A stretch of 64,000 nucleotides of DNA from Bacillus thuringiensis (GCF_014932895.1 NZ_JACYOF010000002.1:496001-560000), one strand, 5' to 3'. Shown: positions 43,793 to 53,458, numbered from the stretch's first letter. Translations and numbers: made by a program. Notes: a model not told the origin generated them from the sequence alone.

Positions 43793-43823
43793 AGTTTAAA
43801 CCTTCAAGTAACTTTAAGGTCAA
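43793..43823 (-). promoter_or_regulatory. MerR-type promoter/operator of the MATE gene
   Basis: On the minus strand -35 TTGACC (43823-43818), an overlong 19-bp spacer, and -10 TAAACT (43798-43793). The spacer region contains the dyad CCTTAAAGTTACTTGAAGG (43819-43801). Overlong spacers with a central dyad are the hallmark of MerR-activated promoters. Confidence 0.85.
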
Positions 43824-43854
43824 GAGAGAATTGAAAAATAGGTAACTTATTTTG

Positions 43855-44691
43855 TCATTTCTTTTTTTGTGTTATAGGAATTTGAATTTCTGTTATTTGC
43901 TCTAGTGGATTTTCTGTTACTGACCAATCAATTAACCCAATCTCAATCGAATCTCCACATATTTCGTATCCTTCATTATCAATTTGCTTCAATAACTCCT
44001 TATACGTTTCATCTGTTTCTTCATACGGTCCATGGTGATAAGAACATGCAAATAGGCCTTCTTTAATCTCATCTGCAGTATGAATTTGAAAAGACATATA
44101 ATCCAAAAGAATAAACACACTATTGTATGCTTGAAACTGATTTTGCAATAATGCTTTCTTGGAAACTGTTACACCAATATCTCCGGAAAATAAACTACTC
44201 TCAATTTGTTTCATATTTTTTTGCAATGAATGGATATAATACTCAAACATGTCATCCGTTGTGTTTGGTGCAACCGCAATCGCTGTAATTTTTCGCTGCG
44301 GGATTTCTTTAATTACCATTTGTTCAGCTTTTACTTTCGTTGCTTCCTTAATTAAATGAATTCTATGTTCCATTTTTGCCAAGGCATACTCAATTTCTCT
44401 TTGTTTCTTCAACATCATTTCTTGTTGTTTTTCAAGTAAATGAAGCGCATAAGATGGATTTCGCTCATCAATATACTTCTTAATTTCCTTTAACGGAATA
44501 TTTAACTGACGTAAAAATTTAATCATATCTAATAGTGAAAACTGATCAATTGTGTAATAGCGATAATTCGTTTGTGAATCGACAATGGACGGATGAAAAA
44601 TTCCTTGTTCATCATAATACCTTAATGTAGACTCCGCTATATTATGCATTTTTGCCATTTCTCCAATTGTAAAGCGTTTATTTAATAACAT
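43855..44691 (-). CDS. MerR-family multidrug regulator (BmrR-like)
   Basis: A 278-aa activator: N-terminal MerR helix-turn-helix (FTIGEMAKMHNIAESTLRYYDEQGIF), dimerisation coiled coil (about 80-120), and a C-terminal GyrI-like ligand-binding domain (about 125-275) as in BmrR. It is directly upstream of the MATE gene, whose operator it should twist into an active form on ligand binding. Confidence 0.92.
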   Translation of the reverse strand: MLLNKRFTIGEMAKMHNIAESTLRYYDEQGIFHPSIVDSQTNYRYYTIDQFSLLDMIKFLRQLNIPLKEIKKYIDERNPSYALHLLEKQQEMMLKKQREIEYALAKMEHRIHLIKEATKVKAEQMVIKEIPQRKITAIAVAPNTTDDMFEYYIHSLQKNMKQIESSLFSGDIGVTVSKKALLQNQFQAYNSVFILLDYMSFQIHTADEIKEGLFACSYHHGPYEETDETYKELLKQIDNEGYEICGDSIEIGLIDWSVTENPLEQITEIQIPITQKKK

Positions 44692-44830
44692 ATTCCCTTC
44701 TCCAATTCATTAAAAATGTAGCCTTATTTCTTCTTATTATATAGTGATTCCCTTCATACCTAAATCGAATCCTATCATGAAAATCTGCTATTTTTTCATT
44801 GATTTTTAATAAATTTTATTATATATTAAT

Positions 44831-44865
44831 TACAGGTTCAAATTACAAGTTCAAAAGAACCTGTA
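44831..44865. repeat. Inverted repeat upstream of gerN
   Basis: Nine-base arms TACAGGTTC (44831-44839) and GAACCTGTA (44857-44865), about 95 bp before the gerN start. The right arm is followed by AAAAAG, so it is not a terminator; it may be an operator or a leader hairpin. Confidence 0.45.
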
Positions 44866-44961
44866 AAAAGACCCTTTGTTTAATGTAATTTTACATATCA
44901 TCATTAAGCAAATTCCGAGAAATCGTTTAATAAAAATATAAAGTGATAAGGAGAGGATCAG

Positions 44962-46125
44962 ATGGAATTCGAATTTTTCTTTCAAATCGCACTTATTTTA
45001 TTAAGTACAAAACTTGCTGGCGATCTTAGCGTAAGATTAGGCCAACCTTCTGTACTTGGTAAATTAATTGTTGGTATCGTTATCGGTCCAGCAGTATTAG
45101 GATGGATTGAGAACTCAGAACTTCTAACACAATTAAGTAACGTTGGGGTTATTCTTCTGATGTTTATGGCTGGACTTGAAACAGACTTAAAGGAATTAAA
45201 TGAGAACCGTAATTCTTCTTTAGCTGTTGCAGTCGGAGGTATCGTTCTTCCATTCGTAGGTGGTTACGTTGCCGGTCTTGTGATGGGTATGGAACAAGGG
45301 AACGCTATATTTTTAGGATTACTTCTATGTGCAACAAGTGTTAGTATTTCCGTGCAAACACTTCGCGATTTAGGTAAAATGAGAACACGTGAAAGTACGA
45401 CGATGCTTGGAGCAGCTGTATTTGATGACATTCTTGTTGTTATTTTATTAGCATTCGCAATGAGCTTCTTAGGTACAGATGATGTTAACTTAACAATGAT
45501 TATCTTGAAAAAAGTAGTATTCTTTGCTTCTATTATTTTAATCGGATGGAAAGGTGTTCCGGCTATCATGCGTTGGTTATCACCACTACGCGTGTCTGAG
45601 TCTATCGTAAGTGCTGCGCTTATCATCTGTTTCTCATTTGCATATTTCGGCGAATTATTAGGAATTGCTGGTATTATCGGTGCTTTCGCAGCTGGTATCG
45701 CTATTTCTCAAACGAACTACAAACATGAAGTAGAAAAGAAAGTAGAACCAATCGCTTACGCTATGTTCGTACCTGTCTTCTTCGTTAGTATCGGGATGAA
45801 TATTACATTTGACGGTATTGGTGCTCAAATTTGGTTCATCTTAGCATTAACTGTAATCGCTGTATTCACGAAACTAATCGGCTGTGGGTTCGGTGCGCGC
45901 ATGACTGGGTTTGATGCAAAGTCTTCTGCGATTATCGGTGCTGGTATGGTTTCTCGTGGTGAGGTTGCACTTATTATCGCAGGAACAGGACTTTCTTCTG
46001 GCCTATTAGCACAAGACTACTTTACAGCAATCGTAATTGTCGTTATTTTAACAACAATGATTACACCACCAATGTTAAAATACACTTTTGGTGCAAAAGA
46101 TAAAGTATTGAAAGCAAGTAAATAA
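44962..46125 (+). CDS. gerN: GerN, Na+/H+-K+ antiporter
   Basis: A CPA2-family antiporter of 387 aa with about 12 membrane helices; the GVILLMFMAGLETDLKEL and GAAVFDDILVVILLA segments carry the conserved acidic residues of the ion pathway. The sequence matches from memory the B. cereus GerN antiporter (same length), which is needed for inosine-induced spore germination and moves Na+ in exchange for H+/K+. AGGAGAGG precedes the ATG and a perfect terminator follows. Confidence 0.88.
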   Translation: MEFEFFFQIALILLSTKLAGDLSVRLGQPSVLGKLIVGIVIGPAVLGWIENSELLTQLSNVGVILLMFMAGLETDLKELNENRNSSLAVAVGGIVLPFVGGYVAGLVMGMEQGNAIFLGLLLCATSVSISVQTLRDLGKMRTRESTTMLGAAVFDDILVVILLAFAMSFLGTDDVNLTMIILKKVVFFASIILIGWKGVPAIMRWLSPLRVSESIVSAALIICFSFAYFGELLGIAGIIGAFAAGIAISQTNYKHEVEKKVEPIAYAMFVPVFFVSIGMNITFDGIGAQIWFILALTVIAVFTKLIGCGFGARMTGFDAKSSAIIGAGMVSRGEVALIIAGTGLSSGLLAQDYFTAIVIVVILTTMITPPMLKYTFGAKDKVLKASK

Positions 46126-46136
46126 ATTTCATATAT

Positions 46137-46177
46137 AAAAGGAGATTACTATCTTATAAGATAGTAATCTCCTTTTT
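46137..46177. terminator. Terminator of gerN
   Basis: Near-perfect palindrome AAAAGGAGATTACTATCTTA (46137-46156) with its complement ending in TTTTT. Confidence 0.94.
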
Positions 46178-46201
46178 CGTTTCATCTTTCACCAATCCCA
46201 T

Positions 46202-46336
46202 TCATTTTTCAAAAATGTATCTTGCTTTATCATCCTCAATGTCATTACTAAATGAATATACTTTAAGAGGTACAGCCACATCACCATCAACCTTAGAGTG
46301 CCAAGATAGTATATGTGAGTGTGATTTTGGGGATTT
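46202..46336 (-). pseudogene. Possible gene remnant, C-terminal fragment
   Basis: An open frame of 44 codons with no usable start, bounded upstream by a TAG and ending in TGA (46204-46202). It reads WHSKVDGDVAVPLKVYSFSN then DIEDDKARYIFEK, a protein-like composition. No family is recognised; it could be chance. Confidence 0.25.
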
Positions 46337-46448
46337 CTACAACTAAGCTAAAGATGAGCATAGCAAATAAACCTACTAAATAGATTTATTTGTTATGCCC
46401 GTTTCATACATTGTGACAACGTATAATCATACACACACCTAAGAAATA

Positions 46449-46485
46449 TAAGGAGGTAAGAATTAAAGTGATTGTATCTATTTAA
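46449..46485 (+). other. Strong ribosome site with a five-codon frame
   Basis: TAAGGAGGT (46449-46457) is followed at about 10 nt by GTG ATT GTA TCT ATT TAA (46468-46485). A near-ideal ribosome site driving only five codons suggests either a leader minigene or the surviving start of a gene lost when the flanking region was rearranged. Confidence 0.4.
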
Positions 46486-46606
46486 ACAAAGTTTCTTTGT
46501 TCATACTGATTACACACTTTTTGTATAATAATAGTATCAGTATGTCCAAAATTTAAAGATTCATTGCACAATTGTTATATTTTTTGCAACAGAACCACTT
46601 AAATTT

Positions 46607-48115
46607 TCATCTGGTCATTACCTCTCGATTTGAACTTTGTAATTCCTTGATAAAACGATCAAACCCTGCTCTACCATCCCGATTCATCTTATAGACACCA
46701 GCATCTTCTAAGACACGTTCAAATTTCTTTGCAACTTCAGTTTGAAGGAAGCTTTGGATGTTCTCTTCTGTATAGCCGCCTTGAACTTTTAATTCATTTG
46801 CCCACTTTTGATGGATTTCAGGAACATTCGTCCTCTTATTTAACAAGTACAGCTCAACTTCATGAAGTTCCTCAATCAAACGTGGAGGAAGGATTGCAAG
46901 TCCCATGACTTCAATAAGCCCAATATTTTCTTTCTTAATATGCTGTACATCTGGATGCGGATGAAAAATTCCATCAGGGTATTCTTCACTCACATTATTA
47001 TCACGCAGCACAAGGTCAATTTCATACCTTTTTTCACGACGCCGTACAATTGGTGTAATTGTATGATGTTTTGTACCATCTTTTGATTGCGCACAAATTT
47101 TTAGGGATTCATCTGAATAATTCTTCCAACTTTCATGGATATAGGTGCTAGCATTAATTAGTTCTTCTCTGTTTAAAGAAGAAAGGCGAATCACACTCAT
47201 TGGCCAGTTGACAATACCGCAAGAAATATTTGGGTAGTCAGATAGTTCAAATGTTTTTAAAACGTTAGCTTTGGCCATTGGAAAGTTATGACGTCCAGCT
47301 TGATAGTGATCATGACTTAAGATAGATCCTCCTACAATAGGTAAATCCGCATTTGAACCAATGAAATAGTGTGGCATTATTTCTACAAAACTGAATAAAC
47401 GAGAGAATGCCTCATGAGAAATTTGCATTGGTCGATGTTTCTTAGATAACACAATGGAGTGTTCGTTAAAGTATGCATATGGTGAATATTGAAAACCCCA
47501 TTCTTCTCCATCTAGCTCGATGTTAATGATTCGGTGATTGCTTCTACCGGGATGGTTCAAGCTACCAAAATACCCCTCATTTTCAATGCAAAGTAAACAC
47601 TTTGGATAATTACCCCTAGGCGTATTTCTTGCGGCTAGGATCTCTTTGGGATCTTTCTCTGGCTTGGATAAATTAATAGTAATCTCAAGTTCACCATATT
47701 TTGATTCTGCTAAATAATGAATATTTCTTTCAATCGCACGGGTCTTTATATAATCATTGCTTTTACTTAATTCAAAGACGTAATCTGTTGCTTGTTTAGG
47801 ACTCTTGCGATATGCCTCCTGAAAATTTGCATTAACCTTAGATGGAAGTGGTGTAATCACATTCATTAAAAGCGCTTCGAACATATCACGATTAGCTTGA
47901 TTTTTAGATATAACAAGATTTTCCATCGCTTTATCCATTAACGTATCTAACAACACATGTGGGTTCGTTTCAACTACGCTAGTAATCTCCCACATTTCCG
48001 ATTCGCCAATCAAACGTAATAGTTGATTGTGCACATAATTTCGGTCACCCTCCTCAATGGCCCCATTCTCAATTGCAAGTGTAGTAAAATCATAAATTGC
48101 TTGACATGTGTTCAT
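46607..48115 (-). CDS. galT: GalT, UDP-glucose-hexose-1-phosphate uridylyltransferase (class 2)
   Basis: About 502 aa, the length of the Gram-positive GalT2 class. It exchanges UMP between UDP-glucose and galactose-1-phosphate in the Leloir pathway. Recognisable: NTPRGNYPKCLLCIENEGYF, EHSIVLSKKHRPMQISHEAF and GSILSHDHYQAGRHNFPM, whose HDHYQAG carries the family histidines. An ATG at 48136 overlapping the galK stop is also possible; ATG 48115 is better spaced from GGGGTG. No UDP-glucose 4-epimerase (galE) gene is in the window. Confidence 0.93.
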   Translation of the reverse strand: MNTCQAIYDFTTLAIENGAIEEGDRNYVHNQLLRLIGESEMWEITSVVETNPHVLLDTLMDKAMENLVISKNQANRDMFEALLMNVITPLPSKVNANFQEAYRKSPKQATDYVFELSKSNDYIKTRAIERNIHYLAESKYGELEITINLSKPEKDPKEILAARNTPRGNYPKCLLCIENEGYFGSLNHPGRSNHRIINIELDGEEWGFQYSPYAYFNEHSIVLSKKHRPMQISHEAFSRLFSFVEIMPHYFIGSNADLPIVGGSILSHDHYQAGRHNFPMAKANVLKTFELSDYPNISCGIVNWPMSVIRLSSLNREELINASTYIHESWKNYSDESLKICAQSKDGTKHHTITPIVRRREKRYEIDLVLRDNNVSEEYPDGIFHPHPDVQHIKKENIGLIEVMGLAILPPRLIEELHEVELYLLNKRTNVPEIHQKWANELKVQGGYTEENIQSFLQTEVAKKFERVLEDAGVYKMNRDGRAGFDRFIKELQSSNREVMTR

Positions 48116-48132
48116 CATTTTCACCCCATTCA

Positions 48133-49302
48133 TCATCCAATCACTGTAGTTCCACTACCAATGTGTGCCACATAAAAGACTGGTGCATATCCTACGACTT
48201 TAAGGTATTCATCATAAACATTATTTTTAAAAGTGTGAATTTCACTTTCTTTTACTAATGCGATTGCGCATCCTCCAAATCCTGCCCCAGTCATACGAGC
48301 TCCAAGTACGCCCTCTTGTTTTTGCGCAGTAGCTACCAATGTATCTAATTCAAGCCCTGTTACTTCGTAATCATCTCTTAAAGATGTATGAGACGCATTT
48401 AATAGCTTTCCGAATTCTATTAAATCACCTGCAGTAAGAGCTGCTTTGGCTTTTTTTGTGCGTTCATTTTCGTAAACCGCATGCCTCGCACGTTTAATTA
48501 GGATTTCATCTCCAATAAGTTTTTGATTTACATCAAATTCTGTTTCGCTTAGTTCTCCAAGTGCATTAATCTCTAAATTCGTTTGGAGACGTGCGAGTGC
48601 TTCTTCACATTCAGCACGGCGCTCATTATATTTTGAATCTGCTAGTTCACGACGTTTATTAGTATTCATAATTACAATAGCATAGTCGTCTAAAACCACT
48701 GGTACCATTTCATACTCTAACGTATTAGTATCAAGGAGAATCGCTTTGTCTTTCTCACCAAATCCAATGGAAAATTGATCCATGATACCAGAATTTACAC
48801 CAATGAATTCATTTTCAACTTTTTTTCCCATTTTAACTAATTCAAGTCGCGTCACATCTAAGTTGAACAAATCTTCTAGTACTACGCCTACAAGTAATTC
48901 AAGTGAAGCACTACTTGAAAGTCCCGCTCCATTTGGGATTGTCCCCTCAACTAATAGCTCAAAACCACAGTCTATTTTATGACCTGTTTCTTTTAGTTTT
49001 AAGATAACTCCTTTTACATAATTTGCCCAATTAGCATTTTTATCGTAATCTAGTTCATTCATCGTGAAGCTAATTACTCCAATTTCTTCAAAGTTTGTTG
49101 AGTAAACTAATACTCTATCATCCTCACGACGTCTAGCTACTCCATAAGTTCCATAAGTAATAGAAGCAGGGAATACATAGCCACCATTGTAATCTGTATG
49201 TTCCCCGATTAAGTTGATACGTCCTGGAGAAAAATATTGAGTTGTTTCTTGAAGTCCAAATACCTCAACAAATTTTAAAGCTAGCTCACATTTCTTTTCC
49301 AT
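48133..49302 (-). CDS. galK: GalK, galactokinase
   Basis: A 389-aa GHMP kinase that makes galactose-1-phosphate. The galactokinase signature [19 protein letters not shown] is near the N-terminus, the ATP loop reads [20 protein letters not shown], and the third motif [15 protein letters not shown] is near the C-terminus. The ATG at 49302 follows GGGAGG; longer frames lack a ribosome site. Coupled to galT. Confidence 0.95.
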   Translation of the reverse strand: MEKKCELALKFVEVFGLQETTQYFSPGRINLIGEHTDYNGGYVFPASITYGTYGVARRREDDRVLVYSTNFEEIGVISFTMNELDYDKNANWANYVKGVILKLKETGHKIDCGFELLVEGTIPNGAGLSSSASLELLVGVVLEDLFNLDVTRLELVKMGKKVENEFIGVNSGIMDQFSIGFGEKDKAILLDTNTLEYEMVPVVLDDYAIVIMNTNKRRELADSKYNERRAECEEALARLQTNLEINALGELSETEFDVNQKLIGDEILIKRARHAVYENERTKKAKAALTAGDLIEFGKLLNASHTSLRDDYEVTGLELDTLVATAQKQEGVLGARMTGAGFGGCAIALVKESEIHTFKNNVYDEYLKVVGYAPVFYVAHIGSGTTVIG

Positions 49303-49482
49303 AACTATAAACCTCCCTTTGACATTTGGTTTAAATATAGTAACCATCCCATTTTTTTCGCCTACTCTAACAGTTCATCGTTATTTCTAGACAAAACATC
49401 ATATGTTAAATAAGCTCTGATAGCGGTATCTATTTTTTTCTATACATGGTTCATATTTAAAGGGTCTATTCAAAATATGGTC

Positions 49483-50514
49483 TCAAATAATATGAAATTC
49501 TGTCATCGTTTGATAGGTTGAATTCGCCCTAATAACCATATCCCCAAAATCAACATACTGTTCAGCACCTGGGGAAACCTGTGTTTCAAAAGTAATTCCG
49601 CCATGGTTTGCAAGTTGCTTCCCATGCATGAGGGGCGCATTCTCACCAAAATTTGCTGTAAAGATGACAACACTTGGTTCTTTTGTGGCCATTTTAATTG
49701 AAACCACTTCATCTGGGCTGATGAGTTCCACTGAACTATGTGATAATTCAGATCTGTTCAAGAAAAATGGATGATCAATTCCATTCACTAATTCTTTTTG
49801 ACCAAAAGTGCTATTGAAAGTTTCTTTGAGTTTAACTGGCTTTCGAAAATCAAACGCAGTTCCTTCTACAGGTCGTTTTACACCAATTGGAACACTGTTC
49901 TGATCAAGTGGTGCAAAACTATCACTATCCACCCATAATGTGTGTTCATTGACAGGTTGCGTTACATCACCAGTTAAGTTAAAGTACACGTGATTTGTTG
50001 GATTAAATAAGGTATCTTTGTCACTTGTTGCCCTAGTTTCTACTTTCCAAACATTCGTGTTAGTTAATGTGTAACGTACTTCGACATCAAGATTCCCCGG
50101 AAAACCATTTTCACCATGTGGGCTCACCATGTGAAAGATCACTGAGGCCTCATCATTATTATCGATAACTTGATATTGCCACTTTTTGCTTTCAAATCCT
50201 GGGGTACCACCATGTAAAGTGTTTCCGGTTGTCTCATCAATTTGTACTTTATAGATTTCCTCATCAATTTGAAAAGTTCCATTTCGAATTCGTCCAGCTA
50301 CTCGTCCAATTGAGGCACCCATATATAGATCCTTTTCAAGATACTCCTTTGCCGTATCAAAACCGAGTACGAGCTCACGTAAACCATTTGTCGTTGGTAC
50401 CTTTAAACTCGTAATGCGAGCTCCTAGATCTGAAACAGTCAGTTGAAGGCCGTTCAGGTTGGTAATGGCGATACTCATATAACCTGCACCGAAATCTTTT
50501 GTTGTGATGTTCAT
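49483..50514 (-). CDS. galM: GalM, aldose 1-epimerase (mutarotase)
   Basis: A 343-aa mutarotase that interconverts alpha and beta galactose before GalK. The family motifs are present: MGASIGRVAGRI, NTLHGGTPGF, the catalytic histidine in FNPTNHVYFNL, and the catalytic glutamate near ITFETQVSPGAEQYVDFGDM. It follows the permease gene by 20 bp; 180 bp separate it from the galK start. Confidence 0.93.
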   Translation of the reverse strand: MNITTKDFGAGYMSIAITNLNGLQLTVSDLGARITSLKVPTTNGLRELVLGFDTAKEYLEKDLYMGASIGRVAGRIRNGTFQIDEEIYKVQIDETTGNTLHGGTPGFESKKWQYQVIDNNDEASVIFHMVSPHGENGFPGNLDVEVRYTLTNTNVWKVETRATSDKDTLFNPTNHVYFNLTGDVTQPVNEHTLWVDSDSFAPLDQNSVPIGVKRPVEGTAFDFRKPVKLKETFNSTFGQKELVNGIDHPFFLNRSELSHSSVELISPDEVVSIKMATKEPSVVIFTANFGENAPLMHGKQLANHGGITFETQVSPGAEQYVDFGDMVIRANSTYQTMTEFHII

Positions 50515-50534
50515 ATTAGATATCCCCTACTTCT

Positions 50535-51995
50535 TTATTTAGAATGAGCAAGTGTAGCACTAGAATTGAACTCTTCAGTTACTTTCTCACTATGAATTAG
50601 CTTTGCTTCTAGTTCTTTGACGATTTGTGCATGTTTTTTCTCCGTTAACGTAATCTTCCATGCGAAAATAATGGCAGAGAAGATCATGAGTGCTGCTGGG
50701 AGGTAAAACGCATAAAGATGGAACGTCGAAACACCATGAGCAGTAATGTCAGCTGCTGTAGCATTACCAGTCATCCCAGCAGCAACCGCTACAAACCCAA
50801 CGATTCCGTTTGATAAAGCTCCGGCAATTTTATCGAGTAATGGACGAATTGACAAAGTCACAGCTTCGTTTCGGGTACCATTTTTCCATTGTCCATATTC
50901 AACTGAGTCGGTAATAGTCATCAAAGCTGAAAGGAAAATTAGCTGCTGAGGGAAGTAGAAGAGCACCAATCCGACAATAACCATTGGTAAACTTGTTCCC
51001 GCCAATATAAAACATACGTACGCAAGAAGCATCATCACAATACCGCCAATATAAACAAAGCGTCTTGAAATTAACTTCGTGAGCGTTGGGAAAAGTGGAA
51101 CGGCAATTAAGCCTAATACAGCTGCAATTAATCCCACAATCCAGAACTCACCTGAATTTCCTAGAATATATTTGAAGAAGAAGAATAACACAGCAGTAGT
51201 CGCAACATTGGCAATGGCATATGCAATATATGACAGTGCCAACCACATCAACTGATCGTTTTTAGCAATAGCTTTGAAAATATCTTTAATGCTTGCTTTT
51301 TCTTGTTGTTGACGAATTACGCTATCATTTTCTTTTGTGCCAAATGCTGCAATAATAGCTGTTCCACCAGAAATGACAGCTGCAATTAATCCAAACCAAA
51401 ACCAACCAGAGGCGCCTTGAGAATGTTCACCTGTCATCAAGAAAGTAAAGAAGGTGACGATTGGTACAACTGCTAATGTAGTCCCATTTGCACCAAGTGA
51501 TGAACCAAGGCGTGCAAATGTTGCTAATTTTTCTCGCTCCTTGGTTTCAGTACTTAACGCTGGAATCATCGACCAAAAGGCTATATCCTTAAATGAATAA
51601 AAACTATCGAGCAGGATATAAACAATTGCAAACAAAATGATGAACAACGTAGTATTATGAATTGCAAGACCAAAGAAATTGGTAAATATGCATACAAGAA
51701 GGATAGAACTAACTAAACCACCAACAACTAACCAAGGCTTAAACTTCCCGAATCTCGTTTTTGTATTATCAATTATTCCTCCAATAATCGGATCAAAAGC
51801 AATTTCTACCAATCGGATTACTACGATTAAGCTAGTAACAATCCCAATCATTTTTCCAGCTGTTTCTTTATCAGCCCCGGTGAACATCGTACTCGTAACA
51901 AAGACCATAAAATAGGTACTCAAAGTTACATAAAATATGTCATGACCAAATGCACCTAAGGCATAGGAAACACGTTGTTTTAATTTTCCATCCAT
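50535..51995 (-). CDS. GPH-family sugar:cation symporter (galactoside/galactose)
   Basis: A 486-aa transporter with about 12 membrane helices of the glycoside-pentoside-hexuronide family. Evidence: YALGAFGHDIFYVTLSTYFM at the start, FDPIIGGIIDNTKTRFGKFKPWL after helix 2, and an aspartate-rich interhelical pattern as in MelB/GalP-type symporters. ATG 51995 has AAGGAG at 7-nt spacing. No EIIA-like C-terminal domain as in LacS. As first gene of the gal operon it probably takes up galactose or a galactoside. Confidence 0.9.
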   Translation of the reverse strand: MDGKLKQRVSYALGAFGHDIFYVTLSTYFMVFVTSTMFTGADKETAGKMIGIVTSLIVVIRLVEIAFDPIIGGIIDNTKTRFGKFKPWLVVGGLVSSILLVCIFTNFFGLAIHNTTLFIILFAIVYILLDSFYSFKDIAFWSMIPALSTETKEREKLATFARLGSSLGANGTTLAVVPIVTFFTFLMTGEHSQGASGWFWFGLIAAVISGGTAIIAAFGTKENDSVIRQQQEKASIKDIFKAIAKNDQLMWLALSYIAYAIANVATTAVLFFFFKYILGNSGEFWIVGLIAAVLGLIAVPLFPTLTKLISRRFVYIGGIVMMLLAYVCFILAGTSLPMVIVGLVLFYFPQQLIFLSALMTITDSVEYGQWKNGTRNEAVTLSIRPLLDKIAGALSNGIVGFVAVAAGMTGNATAADITAHGVSTFHLYAFYLPAALMIFSAIIFAWKITLTEKKHAQIVKELEAKLIHSEKVTEEFNSSATLAHSK

Positions 51996-52045
51996 TTTCA
52001 TTCTCCTTTTTGTGAATTTCCCCGTCACTTTATTTCAACAGCTAA

Positions 52046-52059
52046 GGAAAGCGTTTACA
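52046..52059 (-). promoter_or_regulatory. CcpA catabolite-responsive element (cre)
   Basis: GGAAAGCGTTTACA matches the cre consensus TGWAANCGNTNWCA at 13 of 14 positions. It lies 50 bp upstream of the permease start, well placed to repress the gal operon when glucose is present. Confidence 0.8.
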
Positions 52060-52131
52060 AAGTAGCGCATAAAAAAACTAATGAACTACATTAATCTTCC
52101 TATATCTTTCTTTTTCCTGTATAGTTTAACA

Positions 52132-52145
52132 AGAAAACGTTTTCT
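52132..52145. promoter_or_regulatory. Perfect palindromic operator-like site AGAAAACGTTTTCT
   Basis: A 14-bp perfect dyad with a central CG, the form of LacI/GalR-family operators, and a 12/14 match to cre. It lies in the divergent region between the permease and araC-type genes. It may be a second cre or the site of a LacI-type regulator. Confidence 0.55.
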
Positions 52146-52242
52146 GTTTTATATCATTTTGTGACCTTGATTTAACCTTTTGTTGCATTTCTTCCTTCAA
52201 AAGGCATATTGGTTATAGTAATCTCGAAGAAGGGAGAAGTAC

Positions 52243-53148
52243 ATGGAACAAGCAATATTTATAAAAAAAGAACACCATCACTTCTCGAGCGAACTTTATT
52301 TTGATTTTTGTGGTTTTTCAAAAACACTACCTTTTCATGCATTTGGTCCTGCTGTGCGTAACAGCTACATTATTCATGTCGTGTTGGATGGAAAAGGAAA
52401 GTACTATGTAAAAGATAAAAAATATTCATTAAAGAAAGGTGACCTTTTTCTTATTCCTCCAGGAGAGTCTACCTTTTATCGTTCGGACGCAGAGGAACCA
52501 TGGTTGTATGCATGGCTTTCATTTGGTGGGAAGGTTGCAGAAGAAATTATTAATTTTTCGAATTTTAAAGATGATAACTACGCTGTTACCTCAACTAATA
52601 TTCAACAATATTTGGATATTATCTTGGAGTGTATGAATTGCTCCTACAGTACATTACAAGATGAATTAAAGTTGAATGAGCTAACCTATCGTTTTTTAAG
52701 ATTATTTCTTACAGATGGTGGTTCACTCTCAACAGGAGTAAAACAAAAGTTTTCACGACTCGCAATTGAAGCAATGATATATATTGGAGAGCACTATATA
52801 GAGGAAATTACCGTAAGTGATGTAGCAAATCACCTTGCAGTCAATCGAAGCCATCTTTCTCGGGTATTTCAAAATCATTTTGGGATGAGCATGAAGGACT
52901 GGATTATAAGGATGCGTATTAATCACGCAGCATATTTACTTTCAATGACTAATGAATCGGTTGAAAATATATCTTATCAGGTGGGTTTTCATAGTTTAGC
53001 AGCCTTTAGCCGCATATTTAAAAAAGTGACTAAGGAAACACCTACGCACTACCGAAAACGTATGTCGAAAGATAATTTCCAATCAACCTCTTTATCAGGC
53101 TTGAAGTTATTACTTGATAAACAAGAAATTATTTCGCGGGCCACCTAG
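52243..53148 (+). CDS. AraC-family regulator of the gal region
   Basis: A 301-aa regulator: N-terminal cupin-type sensor (about 25-95: GKGKYYVKDKKYSLKKGDLF, LIPPGESTFYRSD) and C-terminal double helix-turn-helix (about 180-280: ITVSDVANHLAVNRSHLSRV, NISYQVGFHSLAAFSRIFKK). It is divergent from the gal operon, so it is likely its sugar-responsive activator. Confidence 0.92.
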   Translation: MEQAIFIKKEHHHFSSELYFDFCGFSKTLPFHAFGPAVRNSYIIHVVLDGKGKYYVKDKKYSLKKGDLFLIPPGESTFYRSDAEEPWLYAWLSFGGKVAEEIINFSNFKDDNYAVTSTNIQQYLDIILECMNCSYSTLQDELKLNELTYRFLRLFLTDGGSLSTGVKQKFSRLAIEAMIYIGEHYIEEITVSDVANHLAVNRSHLSRVFQNHFGMSMKDWIIRMRINHAAYLLSMTNESVENISYQVGFHSLAAFSRIFKKVTKETPTHYRKRMSKDNFQSTSLSGLKLLLDKQEIISRAT

Positions 53149-53458
53149 GAAAAATGAAAATAAATTTTGTTAAGGTACAAAAATTGCTTCATAAAAGTCC
53201 AAACTAAATGTTTAATGATTATAAGAATAAATTTTTTAAAATCCAAAACAAGATACGTATTTTACGAACTGATACTCATTAAATATTCAAAGTGTATTTA
53301 TATTTTCGTGTATATTTTACAATCATTTAGTCTTGCACCAGAAACATAAGTTGCGAGTATAATAAAAGTCAAGGCTATCAAAATAGCTCTTGACTTTTAT
53401 TTATGTTTTATATGGAAGCCATTACACAATCTGCGCATCAAAATGTATTTTATAACCT
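53149..53458. other. Gap between the AraC gene and the lyase gene
   Basis: About 310 bp, AT-rich, with no supported gene; the only clear element is the bidirectional terminator at 53361-53401. Confidence 0.5.
53361..53401. terminator. Bidirectional terminator between araC-type and lyase genes
   Basis: AATAAAAGTCAAGGCTAT and ATAGCTCTTGACTTTTATT pair with a single bulge around a short loop, flanked by A's and T's. Confidence 0.9.

Larger units (their letters stand above)
46178..46606. other. Junction segment between gerN and the galactose operon
   Basis: About 430 bp without an intact gene. It includes a possible gene remnant on the minus strand (46202-46336), a strong ribosome site with a five-codon frame (46449-46485), a hairpin AACAAAG/CTTTGTT (46485-46501) and an inverted repeat CATACTGAT/ATCAGTATG (46502-46510, 46536-46544). 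The last two could end galT transcription. This appears to be the boundary of the accessory catabolic region. Confidence 0.5.

Noticed and set aside
53167-53349. 60-codon plus-strand frame after the AraC gene
   Set aside because: Rich in I, F, K and Y as expected from AT-rich noncoding DNA; no ribosome site.
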